This document shows positions 44,131-53,686 of a DNA stretch of 64,000 nt, one piece after another. The notes beneath the pieces were generated by a model. It saw nothing but the letters and a program-made list of their open reading frames with translations, had not been told where the DNA came from and did not search any database. The DNA is taken from assembly GCA_033725935.1 (NCBI GenBank), contig MU867065.1, positions 124,001-188,000 on the forward strand. Reading direction: 5' to 3'. Each line of letters opens with the position of its first letter. Positions within the stretch are counted from its first letter, which is position 1. A program made the position numbers and the translations under genes. The DNA is from Cladorrhinum sp. PSN259. Taxonomy: Eukaryota; Ascomycota; Sordariomycetes; Sordariales; Podosporaceae.

Positions 44131-44505
44131 GGTCTTCAAGATTTTTTGGTGCAGCATATTGGAGGCACAGCTTAATTTTTTTCCAGTTATGCCCGATAAC
44201 GCTCTGAATTAACAAAGATTGGAGGCACAGCACGTTTTCAACGGGAATATTTGAATAAGCGAGGCTGAGGTGAATTGAAATGATCATGTAAATTCAATTG
44301 AGAGATACCCAAAAAGTGGTAGCTAGTACACGCAATCAATCTGGGAATATTTACCCTGCCTAAAAAAAAACCGACGCGCCCACCGAAAACAAAAAAAAAA
44401 AAAAAAAATCCCGGAGAAATTATTTAAATGATCAACTAACAAAAGAAAATGAAAGAAAACGAGAGTACAAAGAAAAAACCAATCAGGACCTGGCTCTCAG
44501 AGAAG

Positions 44506-45486
44506 CTAAGCCGAAAAGTTGCGTGTGACACCGGGCTTGATCTCGTCCAGCCTCTGCAGCAGCTCCTTGTAAATACGTTTCTGGGCGTCCTGGCCCTCGG
44601 GGCTGCGGACAAACGCCCCAGGCTGGCTGATCTCGCAGTCGGCGAGGTACCGACCGTGAGACTCGGCGCCTACAGTTCCGGCATGGAACAGAGTTCTGCT
44701 GCCGACCTCGGTTGAACGAGCCAGAATGGCCTTGATGATGACAAAGGCCAAGCCGGGCACCTCGCGGCCCAGCCCTGAGTGGCACAGGCCAGGGCCGAAG
44801 CAGTTGAGGGTGACGGGAAACTCGGAAGCGGGGTGCTCCTTGCCGAATTCTAGAACAAAGAAGACCTCGAGAAGCTTTGAGATTGGGTACTGCTCGGGCC
44901 AGTGCTTCTCGGCAAATTCCTTGTCGCTGATCTTGGCGAGCAGCTGCCCCTCTGGAGCCGTCTTTTGGGGCAAGGTGGTGTGGTCGTGGACCTCTGAGGC
45001 GGTGATGCTGAAGACGGGGCGAGTCTTGTACTTTTTGGCCGTCTCCTTGAGCTTGGGCAAGACGAGGGCGTAGAGGAGGACGGTGCAGATGACGTTGACG
45101 GTGATCATCTCCTCGTCCTTCTCGACCAGGTGGAACTGCTCGCGGGCGAGACCGGCGTTGGCGTGGAAGATGTCGACGCGCTCGAGGTCCGAGTTGACGC
45201 GGGCAGCGAACTTCTCGACGCTGGCGTAGCTGCCCATGTCGACATGCCAGACCTGAACGGCATTCTCAGCGATGCCGGTGGTGGCTACAATTTCTTGCTT
45301 GGCCTCCTCGCCCTTGTCGAGGCTGCGAACGGCGAGGATGATCTTGGATGCACCCAGACGAGCATAGTGTCTGGCAGCTTCCTTGCCGAGACCGACGTTG
45401 CTGCCGGTGACGACGATGGTCTGGCCGGCGAAGTTGCCGGTGGGGTATGGGAGACGCTTGATGAGCTGGCTGTAGAGGAAACCCAT
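44506..45486 (-). CDS. Short-chain dehydrogenase, retinol-dehydrogenase-like
   Basis: Single exon of 326 residues. The N-terminal NAD(P) motif is TGSNVGLG near residue 27, HANAG (in place of the usual NNAG) stands near 108, the active-site Ser is in FSITASEVHD, and YxxxK is YPISK near 199. The C-terminal segment with ESHGRYLADCEI is typical of the fungal RDH12-like SDR group found in many polyketide clusters. It shares an intergenic region, and an AflR-type site at 46010, with the divergent NmrA-like gene. Its reaction in this pathway is not predictable. Confidence 0.88.
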   Translation of the reverse strand: MGFLYSQLIKRLPYPTGNFAGQTIVVTGSNVGLGKEAARHYARLGASKIILAVRSLDKGEEAKQEIVATTGIAENAVQVWHVDMGSYASVEKFAARVNSDLERVDIFHANAGLAREQFHLVEKDEEMITVNVICTVLLYALVLPKLKETAKKYKTRPVFSITASEVHDHTTLPQKTAPEGQLLAKISDKEFAEKHWPEQYPISKLLEVFFVLEFGKEHPASEFPVTLNCFGPGLCHSGLGREVPGLAFVIIKAILARSTEVGSRTLFHAGTVGAESHGRYLADCEISQPGAFVRSPEGQDAQKRIYKELLQRLDEIKPGVTRNFSA

Positions 45487-46175
45487 GTTTGCGGTTTGTG
45501 GTTTGCGGTTTGCGGTTTTACTTTTTTCGCGATTGACGGGATTTCAATTTGGAAAAGGTAAAGGGGAATCTGAAGGTGAATGGGAATGTGAATGTGAATG
45601 CAAAAGTGCCTGGAGAAGAGCGAGCGGGGAGGGTGTTGTAAGCAGTGAAATTGGTGAAGCGCATGTCCGGGATTAACGGACCTAGCCCAAAATCCGTCTT
45701 TTAAGCCAAAATCCGTCTTTGTTCAACTAGCCAGGCAAACACACACTGGGCAGCCCTGTTATACCTCCAATCCGGACAAAGTCCACCCCTCCTTCCATGC
45801 CGCCCTTAATTCCAGAGGTCCACGAGTCTTTCCACGTTTCAGTTTTTTATAGGCACCCAGCATGCCAGACAGTGTCGGGCACTGCTTGGCTCGGGAATAG
45901 CAGATAAGGTGGGCGCGGCATACGGTGTTATCTTTTTGGTCGGCCAGCCACGAGAATTGCGTGCTAATCAATTTATGACTTGCATTCGGTGTCGCAGCAA
46001 TGGAAACCATCGGTCTCCGAACGCGTTCCATCGGGTCCCGGGCAACACCTCGCACAACTGCCGCATCGCAACCATCATGTTAAAGAAGGAAATGTATTGT
46101 GATGGACATCTTCTCCAGATGCAATTCCAATCATCCGTTCTGTGAAGCTTCAGCTTCGCTACTCACCCGCCCGTC
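45487..46175. promoter_or_regulatory. Bidirectional promoter of SDR and NmrA-like genes
   Basis: 690 bp between divergent starts, with GT/GAATGTG-rich simple stretches near 45490-45600 and the consensus regulator site at 46010-46020. A second near-site TCGGGTCCCGG lies close by at about 46031. Confidence 0.6.
46010..46020. promoter_or_regulatory. AflR consensus site TCGGTCTCCGA
   Basis: Full match to TCGSWNNSCGR. Located 156 bp before the NmrA-like start and about 520 bp before the divergent SDR start. Confidence 0.6.
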
Positions 46176-46985
46176 ATGACTGCCGCCCCCACCACCTCGA
46201 CCTACGCCGTCCTCGGTGCCACTGGCAACACCGGCAAGGGCCTCATTCTGAACCTGCTCAAGTCGCCTCGCAACAAGGTCAACGCCTACTGCCGCAACAA
46301 GAACAAGCTGTTCCAGCAGCTGCCCGAGGCCGCCCAGACCAAGCAGGTCCAGGTCTTTGAGGGCAACATCCTCGATGTCGGCCTCATGGAGCAGTGCATC
46401 CGCGGCACCAAGGCCGTCTTCCTCGTCGTGACCAGCAACGACAACATCCCCGGCTGCCGTCTCAGCCAGGACCAGTGCAACTCAGTCATTCAGGCGCTGC
46501 AGAACATCAGAACCCACTCTCCAGGCGCCAAGCTGCCCAAGTTGATCCTGCTCAGTTCTGCAACCATCGACGACTATCTGGCCCGCCACATGCCCAAGTG
46601 GTTCCGTCCCATCATGCTTCGCGCGGCGTCGCACGTCTACGACGATCTCCGCATCGCCGAGAAGTTCCTGCGCTCTCACTCCGACTGGGTGTCCACCATC
46701 TTCATCAAGCCGGGTGGCCTGTCTGTGGACGTTGCGCGCGGTCACCAGCTGAGCCTCGACGAGGAGGAGAGCTTCATCAGCTACCTCGATCTCTCGGCGG
46801 CCATGATTGAGGCAGCTGACGACAGCGAGGGTCAGTACGACGGCAGGAACGTTGGCGTTGTGAATGCCAAACGCGGAGTGGGAGCCGCATTCCCGCGTGG
46901 TACGCCACTCTGCATCACCGTCGGATTGCTGAGGCATTACTTTCCATGGATGCACCCCTATCTGCCCAACACTGGGCCTTCTTAG
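46176..46985 (+). CDS. mdpK: NmrA-like NAD(P)-binding oxidoreductase
   Basis: Single exon, 269 residues. The N-terminus shows the atypical-SDR glycine motif GATGNTGKGL near residue 14. The sequence follows the NmrA/OrdB type, including LPKLILLSSATIDD near 125 and IKPGGLSVD near 180. MdpK and AflX belong here. By comparison it acts as a partner oxidoreductase in anthraquinone deoxygenation or ring-opening steps; its precise role is disputed. The classic YxxxK is absent, as usual in NmrA-like proteins. Confidence 0.88.
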   Translation: MTAAPTTSTYAVLGATGNTGKGLILNLLKSPRNKVNAYCRNKNKLFQQLPEAAQTKQVQVFEGNILDVGLMEQCIRGTKAVFLVVTSNDNIPGCRLSQDQCNSVIQALQNIRTHSPGAKLPKLILLSSATIDDYLARHMPKWFRPIMLRAASHVYDDLRIAEKFLRSHSDWVSTIFIKPGGLSVDVARGHQLSLDEEESFISYLDLSAAMIEAADDSEGQYDGRNVGVVNAKRGVGAAFPRGTPLCITVGLLRHYFPWMHPYLPNTGPS

Positions 46986-47314
46986 ATCAGAGGGTTTTCT
47001 GGGGTAGTTTATTATCACGTCAAATAGATTTGCAACGAGAGTCATTAATACACATTTTTCGCGTACTTGTTTAACTCGTTTGAATTCAAAAACTGAAGGA
47101 TGATGCGCCCAATGAAACAGCAGTGAATGTGGCACAAGGAACATGAAATGTCGGGGATCCAACCCCGAAATCGGGATAGTCGATTCAGCCCGGCTCAGTG
47201 CTCTCTCCCACCCATATATAAAAGTCTGAATCTGCAGTCACAAATCAAAGCGTGGCAGACCTCACTCGCCATTTCCACAACAACGTACTCTGCCTCACCC
47301 TTCAAGTTGCCATC
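46986..47314. promoter_or_regulatory. Promoter of the EthD gene
   Basis: Contains the inverted repeat TCGGGG-N6-CCCCGA at 47151-47168, followed by a TATATAAA box at about 47215, a spacing consistent with a real promoter. No standard TCG-N5-CGA is present. Confidence 0.55.
47151..47168. promoter_or_regulatory. Inverted repeat TCGGGG-N6-CCCCGA
   Basis: Perfect 6-bp arms around a 6-nt spacer, about 147 bp before the EthD start. The arm TCGGGGA recurs upstream of the DUF1772 gene (about 48000) and within the site at 61028. Confidence 0.4.
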
Positions 47315-47823
47315 ATGTCTGAAGACTTGGTGATTCCTCCTCCCCCTGCCGGGAACCCAGACTCGCAGTTCCTGTGTCTCACCATCTGCGGATACAAGAG
47401 ACCGGGCATGAGCGAAGAGGACTACAGACACCACATGACAAAGGTTTCGGCGCCAATGACCAAAGACCTCATGGTCAAGTACGGCGTGAAGCGATGGACC
47501 CAGGTTTGTGATTTAAAAGTCTTTAGATGCACATTTGTTGACAAAATATTACCCAGATTCACAACACGACCGAGACTCGCAGCCTTATGAACCGGCTCTT
47601 TGATCACCAGATGGCAAACCTGGCCGACTTTGACTGCTTCAGCCAAGTCGTGTTCAAGAGCGTCGACGACTACAAGAAGATGAAGGAGGACCCGTGGTAC
47701 AAGGAGCACCTGGTGGGGGACCACGTCAAGTTTGCCGACGTCAGGAGGAGCCAGATGACGATTGGGTGGATTTCCGAGTTCATCAGGGATGCCCAGGTGG
47801 TGGATGGGATGAAGGACTGCTAG
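47315..47823 (+). CDS. EthD-domain decarboxylase
   Basis: Exons 47315-47503 and 47557-47823 (53-bp intron) give 151 residues. This is the EthD ferredoxin-like fold: FLCLTICGYKRPGMSEEDYRHH at the start of the domain and a C-terminal VKFADVRRSQMTIGW. The family includes TpcK and the decarboxylase half of MdpH, which remove CO2 from atrochrysone carboxylic acid to give atrochrysone/emodin anthrone. Here it is a stand-alone gene followed directly by the separate DUF1772 gene on the same strand, as in trypacidin-type clusters and unlike the fused MdpH of Aspergillus nidulans. The start follows a short C/A-rich leader. Confidence 0.9.
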
Positions 47824-48180
47824 AAAACTACATGTAGTGATAACAAGACCAATCACAAGAGAGTGTTCCTCGTTGATGATACCTATTCGGGCCACTGCAG
47901 TGTGCTTAGTCTGACTTACAAGGCTTTAATCCGACCCTGCCTCTTGGACCGGGACAAGCCACAGCATGCATTATTATTGAATGGCCTGATTACCGGATGT
48001 CGGGGACACGGGGGCCGGGATGATAATTAGTGTCGCGCGAATTCCCGACATGGAACAAAAAGGGATCGCGGGATGAGACCAAACTTCTATAAACCACAAC
48101 TCACTTCCAAGCAATAAAAAAAAAAAAAACTTGTCACGCCCAGTCAAACCCACACAACTACCAGAGTGACCCCCTTCAAG
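47824..48180. promoter_or_regulatory. Promoter of the DUF1772 gene
   Basis: Short interval carrying TCGGGGACACGG near 48000 and a poly-A run just before the leader. No standard TCG-N5-CGA. Confidence 0.4.
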
Positions 48181-48768
48181 ATGTCGGGAAGCGGAGCTCA
48201 ACAAGCCGCCGTGATTACAGGTTCATTCCTGTCAGGTACACTCACCTCATCCTCATCCTCACCTCACCTCACCCCTCCAACTTTTGTCAAGTACATTAGC
48301 TAATACCATCAATCTCATAAAGGGGCAATGGCGTCACTCTCAATAATGGCGGTCCCCGTCTTCCTCGACACAACACCCGAAGCCCCCCTGCTCTTCACGC
48401 AGTGGGCGCGCATGTACCACTACGGCCACCAGGTGCTGCCGACCATGGCGGTGGGAACCCTCCTGCTGTACGCCTACACTGCCGTGAAACGGCGCGGCGG
48501 CAGCAGCCAAAACCCAAAACAAGCAAAAAGATCGTGGGGCCCCATCGCCCTCGCGGGGCTCACCACCGTGGTCATGATCCCCTTCACGTGGATCTTCATG
48601 GTGCCCACCAACAACGAGCTCTTTAGGCTGGAGCTGGTAAGCAGGGCCGAGCCCGCCGTCAAGGGCCTTGCCGAGGCCAAGGAGCTGGTCGTCAAGTGGG
48701 CCTGGCTGCACCTCGCCCGGAGCTTGTTCCCTCTTGCCGGAGCTGTCGTGGGGACCGTTTCAGCATAG
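48181..48768 (+). CDS. Anthrone oxygenase (DUF1772 / HypC-like)
   Basis: Exons 48181-48235 and 48323-48768 (87-bp intron) give 166 residues. It is a small integral membrane protein with about four hydrophobic segments. Family features are the GxMASLSIMAVPVFLDT stretch in the first helix and the late FTWIFMVPTNNELFRLE, characteristic of DUF1772 proteins such as HypC, TpcL and the other half of MdpH. Those cofactor-less or poorly understood oxygenases convert anthrones to anthraquinones. It lies next to the decarboxylase gene, which provides its substrate. The start is supported by the in-frame splice giving SFLSGAMASLS. Confidence 0.9.
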
Positions 48769-51700
48769 GGGGGGGCTCTCCCACCGAAACGGGCGGAGGT
48801 AACAAAATACGGAGAGGAACCGCCGTGAACGGAGGTGGTTGTGAACGGGGCGGGGTTTGGGAATAAGACGGGGATGGGAATAAGAAAAGAGGCCGGGCGG
48901 GAAATAAGCCGGAAATGGGGAGGTACACCAAGGGGTCCGAGATCGTAGTTGTGGGATGGAAAGGTTGGGATGATTAGGGATCAGGGGTCGGGTTGGAATC
49001 CCACCGAACAAGATTTGGAAGCCTGCTGTGCCTGCCTGCCTGCCTGGGTTCGGTGTCGATTGTTACACGTGTTGCTGGGGAGGGGTTCCAGGTTCTGCAT
49101 GTCAATTTAGCGATGTTCCCCCCGGCTTACTACTACCTACTTTAACTCTATTGACACTAGTAAAATTGTGACAAGCAACATCAAGCAATGTCAAGCAACG
49201 TCAAGCAACGTCAAGCAATTTCAAGCCTTGATTAGCTTGTTTAGCTTTGTTGTTTGATGACATGGTCATTTCTTGGTGCCCGACGCTCGGCGCATGCAAT
49301 TCATTAAGCCACAACCTGTTTTTATGTTTCTCCCTGCATGAAAATGAAATTCGATTGGCTCGCAATACGAACGGGGGTTACCGGTCAAGCTCGGTCATAA
49401 CGTAAAACCTTACTTTTCTTCAATGTCACCGCGGGTGAATCCGTGTTATAACCGCAGCTGAAATGTGATCAAAACACCGTGTAATATTATGTGCCCGACC
49501 TGTGCATGATGGAGATTAGGATGAAAGAACAGATCACACCCATTATTCCCACTGCATTCTTGGCAAACTATACACACACACACGGAGTGTGTTCATCTAA
49601 GTCCTTAAATGCGCACACCACCACGGCAAATCCGGCTTATCCCCCCCCCCCCCCCCCAAAAGAACCCCTGCCCCTGTAGGCCATTCAAACCCGCCGTATG
49701 CCCGTTCTTGTTTGGAGACCAACACGGTCTTATGCGTCCGACAGGTTGCAGGAACAGAGATAATGAAACAACAACAAAAAAGCTAATTTCCGTTCCCTCT
49801 CGGCACCTTGGCAAACACGCTCTTTTATCTAATACGGGCCACGAACAAACCCGCGCTATAGCCGTTTACTGTTTATCGAGACCACCATGTGCCTCGTGGC
49901 GGCGAATCCGTCTTATATCCATCCGTATTGAGCCTGGTGAAGGCATGCCAGGGAAGAGCGCGGCCGAAAGCATGCTTGAACTTTAGCTTGGCTTTTACTG
50001 GGATGTCTCATGTGTTCGTATGCAGTTTGTGTATTTTTTTTTTTAGAAAAGCTAGGATGTGCGGGTTCCAGTCATGACCGTCCAAGTTATTCCCGACAAA
50101 GCCCTTGGTGAGGTTGGGCACTGCCTGCTATGGCCTGCTGGGAGAACAAGTCTCGCTTCACTGGTGGCCTCAATCCTTCAATAGGAATGCCTCTACTATC
50201 TAGATCTGAGGTGTCAGGTGGAGTGCCGCCAAGTGTGACCTTGATAAGCTTAAATTTCTTGCTGTCTTGAGTGGGTCGGCCGTTGTCGTTGACTACTACC
50301 CCCCGGTCCAACATACACGTGTAGACTACGTGGAGTAGGCCCACCCAACTAGGGAGATCCCAAGTTACACGAGACACTATGTACCTGGGCTAGATCTACA
50401 CTACCCACATGCTGTACCCTTGCCTGGTGGCAATGACTTAATAAAGAGATAGACACTGACGCACATTGGACGGAAAAGGGGAACGCAAAAGTAAACAAAG
50501 CATGCAGCTGATAATTATCTAATAATGTTGATGTCATGATGACTGGTTCTGTACACGTGCCCTTTTGCTGGCATTGCCGGCTCCTTAACATTGAAGACAT
50601 GATTGAGAGCAATGCAATAATTGTCATTGACAAATATACGGCTTCGAGCCAAAATTGTTGTTGCCACAAACGCCACACAATGGTTAGAACAGTAGTTAGT
50701 GGGTAGAATAGCCAGCATGAACAGATAAAATGACCGTTGAAATGTCTAGCTACAAGCAGGGATGAAAGTCTTTGGGTGTGCCGACCAAGGTTGGAGTAAA
50801 AACATAGGTGCAAGTATAAAATGCAGAGCTATCTGAAATAAGGCAAACAAATCTAAATCTAAATCTAAATCAGCCCATTTCTACAACTAGAAAAAAAAAA
50901 AAAAGAAAGAAAAAGCAAATACAAGGCCTTCCAAATTTGCGGCAATTTTTTGCCAAGACCAATTCATCCTAGGTTCAGTTTCCGGAATAGCGTCATTTCT
51001 TGGCCGGATTCGGAACAAAGACATGTGTATTTTCGGATTATCAGGCCATATCAGCCTGCTTTGAGCACAATGTAAAATAAAAGCAAAAACTATCTAACCG
51101 GTGTCGCTTTGCTGTACTTGACAGGTTTATCTGTGCCTTTTTTTTTTTTTTTTTTTGCCACTAGTTACAAATCTCCTTTTAATCGGATTTGTTTATACGT
51201 CATGAAGAAAAAAAAAACCATCTTTTGGGCTAGATATATGGACCAGACCAGGGATGAGACCATTTCACCGATACCTAATAATTAGCAGGAGATGCCTGGT
51301 CCCTGGATGTTCTCTTCAACCACGATACATCACCATGCACGTACTCAGGGCTGCATGAACGCAGTACATAATTCACGTTGCCTTCAACTCTATCCTTGAG
51401 TTTTTCCGTACGCCGTGCCTTTCCAACCTAGGGTTCAGGGATGGTTACACACAGATCAGTTAAGCTTATTCTAGATCTAGGTACACACTAATTACCAGAT
51501 AAGGCTATTTTCCTGCGGCGAAACCTCGTGGGCAACGGTCGCTTCCATGTGTAGAGTGCTGTGCCTTCCCAGGAGATCTAGAACGGGCCAGATCTTGATG
51601 GTTCCAAAGAACTTCAAGTTCCTCCGGCTTCTAACCGAGGCCGCGTGCCGATGCGACACACCGTGCCTTGTGATATATTCCGGCAACCGACGGGACGGGA

Positions 51701-51840
51701 CGGGAGAACTTTGTGGTTTTCTAGAAGTAATTAGAGGAGCCGAGGCCCCCCACACAGGCCAGGCATCTGCATCTGCATCTGCATACACGCATGCCCAGGG
51801 CACATGTTACCGCTGAAGTTTGGTGTGGATGCCAAAAGGA

Positions 51841-51900
51841 CAGCGACGGAGTGGGATTCGAACCCGCTGCGGAACATGACTAGCGAAACGGAGGAGGGCT
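51841..51900 (-). tRNA. tRNA-Ser-like 3' half, incomplete
   Basis: On the minus strand the sequence reads GCGGGTTCGAATCCCAC then TCCGTCGC, i.e. a T-arm with a perfect box B (GGTTCGAATCC) and a plausible 3' acceptor strand as in serine tRNAs. The T-stem has one mismatch. No matching 5' acceptor (CGACGGA) or box A is found upstream, so it is probably a fragment and not a working gene. Confidence 0.3.
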
Positions 51901-53336
51901 GGCAGGGCACACCCACCTGAAGACAAACTCCGGACGGTGGCACCTCTTGCGACAACTGTTTTGCGTTTGTCGACCGACCCAACACTGCGAAGGGCCAGGT
52001 GTGTTTACTACCAAGTAACCACGGTGAAGGAAGAAGAAGCCATGGGCTTTTGATTGCGGCGAACTCCCAACATGACACAACTCAGAACAATATGTAACGG
52101 TGAATCAGGCAGGACCCTCTCTTCCTTTTTATTAACGGTCCAGACAGTGTGTGTTTTTGGGGTCCATTGGATGCTACACTTGGTGCCGTGTGATATCGTC
52201 TTGGCGGGTGAAACAGCTATGAAGTCGCGGCCTTTGATGCCTAAAGTCCATTAATTCCGGACGCAACTTCGTCTTGGAAGGGGGAACAGCCAGGCGGCGC
52301 CGCCACTCAGTGCTAATATTGATACTAGTGCGAGTGTGTGTGCGAGCCTGCCAAGGTGAGGTGACTGCCAGGTTTAGCTGCGAGCCATCACGAAGACGGA
52401 ATGGAGCCCGCAAGTATTGCAGGCAGTACCATACGACCAGGTTTGAAGCCGGCATGAGGAAAGGGAAAAGACCTTGTTCCTACTGGAAGCACCCACACCC
52501 ACACCCATCAGCGCGCGAAGATACAAGATGGGGTACACATGTGTGTCAAAAGGCAACATTGCAAGGTGCAAAATAAACAACCCTCTGTTGTTGGATTCGC
52601 CCTTTGCGCCTTGCCCTGCAGCGCCGGCTATCGTTATCCGCGCGCATCACGCCCACGAACGAGCGGGGCAGGCCAGGACCCAGATGCGGCCTGGTTATAC
52701 TCAAGTTTTAAGCTTCCCCTCGCCGTGGACTCAGGAAATCACCCTACCAGTTTGCAGTAAACCCTTCACGGTAAATGTATATATATATAGCGAAAAGCGT
52801 ACAGTAGGAAAGGTTACACAGCTCTTTATTCGTTGTTGTGTGACCTCGCTCGTGGCAGTAACTATCTCCCACACTGCCCGGGCCGGGCACGCTATGTCCG
52901 CACTACTACGTCTACGCCCACCACACACAGACAAGCGCCGCGGCAGGCAAGGCATCTGCACACCCACCCAGCCAGCCAGCCACACACACACGCCGAGCAA
53001 TGCAAGAGGCACGCACAGTCACATCGCCATGAGACGGGACGAGTCGCCCCGAGAGCCTTGGTACAGCTGTGCCATCGATCGAGATCAGGCAGGGACAGCC
53101 ACTAGCAATGCGACAGTAGGACACCAACCGCCTGCCAGTGCCATAGCCATGGTGACGGGAGGTACGGTGTGGGCCAGGGGGTTATGGTACGTACCAGAGT
53201 ACCTATCCAAGTACATGTACCTACTTGGGTACGTATCGAAAGAATAGGGGTAGATGTGGGTGTGGATACTTCCTTGCCAGTCTGCCTGCCAAGATGTAGG
53301 CAGGCTAAAAGATTAAACAAATTCAAAGTACGGTCT

Positions 53337-53420
53337 TATAACGGTTCCCCCAATGAAAACGATTCTCTCGGTAACAGCGGTTCTATCGGTGAAAATGGTC
53401 CTGTCGGCGACAACGGCTAA
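53337..53420. repeat. Degenerate 18-bp repeat
   Basis: Imperfect units of the form GAAAAYGGTYCTNTCGGY. In the plus frame they encode six-residue repeats (NGPVGD-like). Short and of uncertain meaning. Confidence 0.5.
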
Positions 53421-53686
53421 CACCGCCATAACAGGTATTTCGGCGATAGAGGCGTTAACTCCGCCATAGCTGTTGTTGATATACACCAGTTGTTCATGAA
53501 CCAAGTAACGCAGACATCAAATTCTAGAACAGAAACAATAAAATTGATCTACCTATACCCTAAGTGACATTGTGATGATTGACAATCTGTAACCACAAGA
53601 TATGAAAAATCTACCTTCCGTGGAGATGGCCCTGTATACCATAACCACTCTATACCCCTTCCAACAAAAAATCCTTTTCTTCCCCA

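Larger units (their letters stand above)
42847..44505. other. Repeat-rich intergenic
   Basis: Contains the release-enzyme promoter, the large 23-bp minisatellite, a second 27-bp repeat, and an inverted copy of the 21-bp motif at 44183-44203. The 14-mer ATTGGAGGCACAGC is present twice, 60 bp apart, near 44158 and 44218. No gene is supported. Confidence 0.55.
48769..53686. other. 4.9-kb gene-free gap inside the cluster
   Basis: No gene is supported between the DUF1772 gene and the PKS 3' end. It contains simple sequence: a CAAGCAAYGT decamer repeat at about 49170-49225, a 17-C run near 49640, poly-A/T tracts and CA-rich stretches near 52900. It also contains a tRNA-like 3' half near 51845 and an 18-bp repeat near 53340. 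A protein-like minus-strand stretch at 50813-50090 may be a decayed mobile element, but no motif confirms it. The 257-codon plus-strand frame at 52474-53247 is of biased composition and is not believed. Confidence 0.5.

Noticed and set aside
50090..50813. Retrotransposon long terminal repeat
   Set aside because: Some protein-like and AATAAA-bearing stretches are suggestive, but no paired repeat, primer-binding site or target duplication is visible in the window.
52474..53247. 257-codon plus-strand open frame
   Set aside because: Composition is driven by CA/CC-rich simple sequence, with no domain, no clear codon pattern and overlapping frames equally open. Treated as non-coding.
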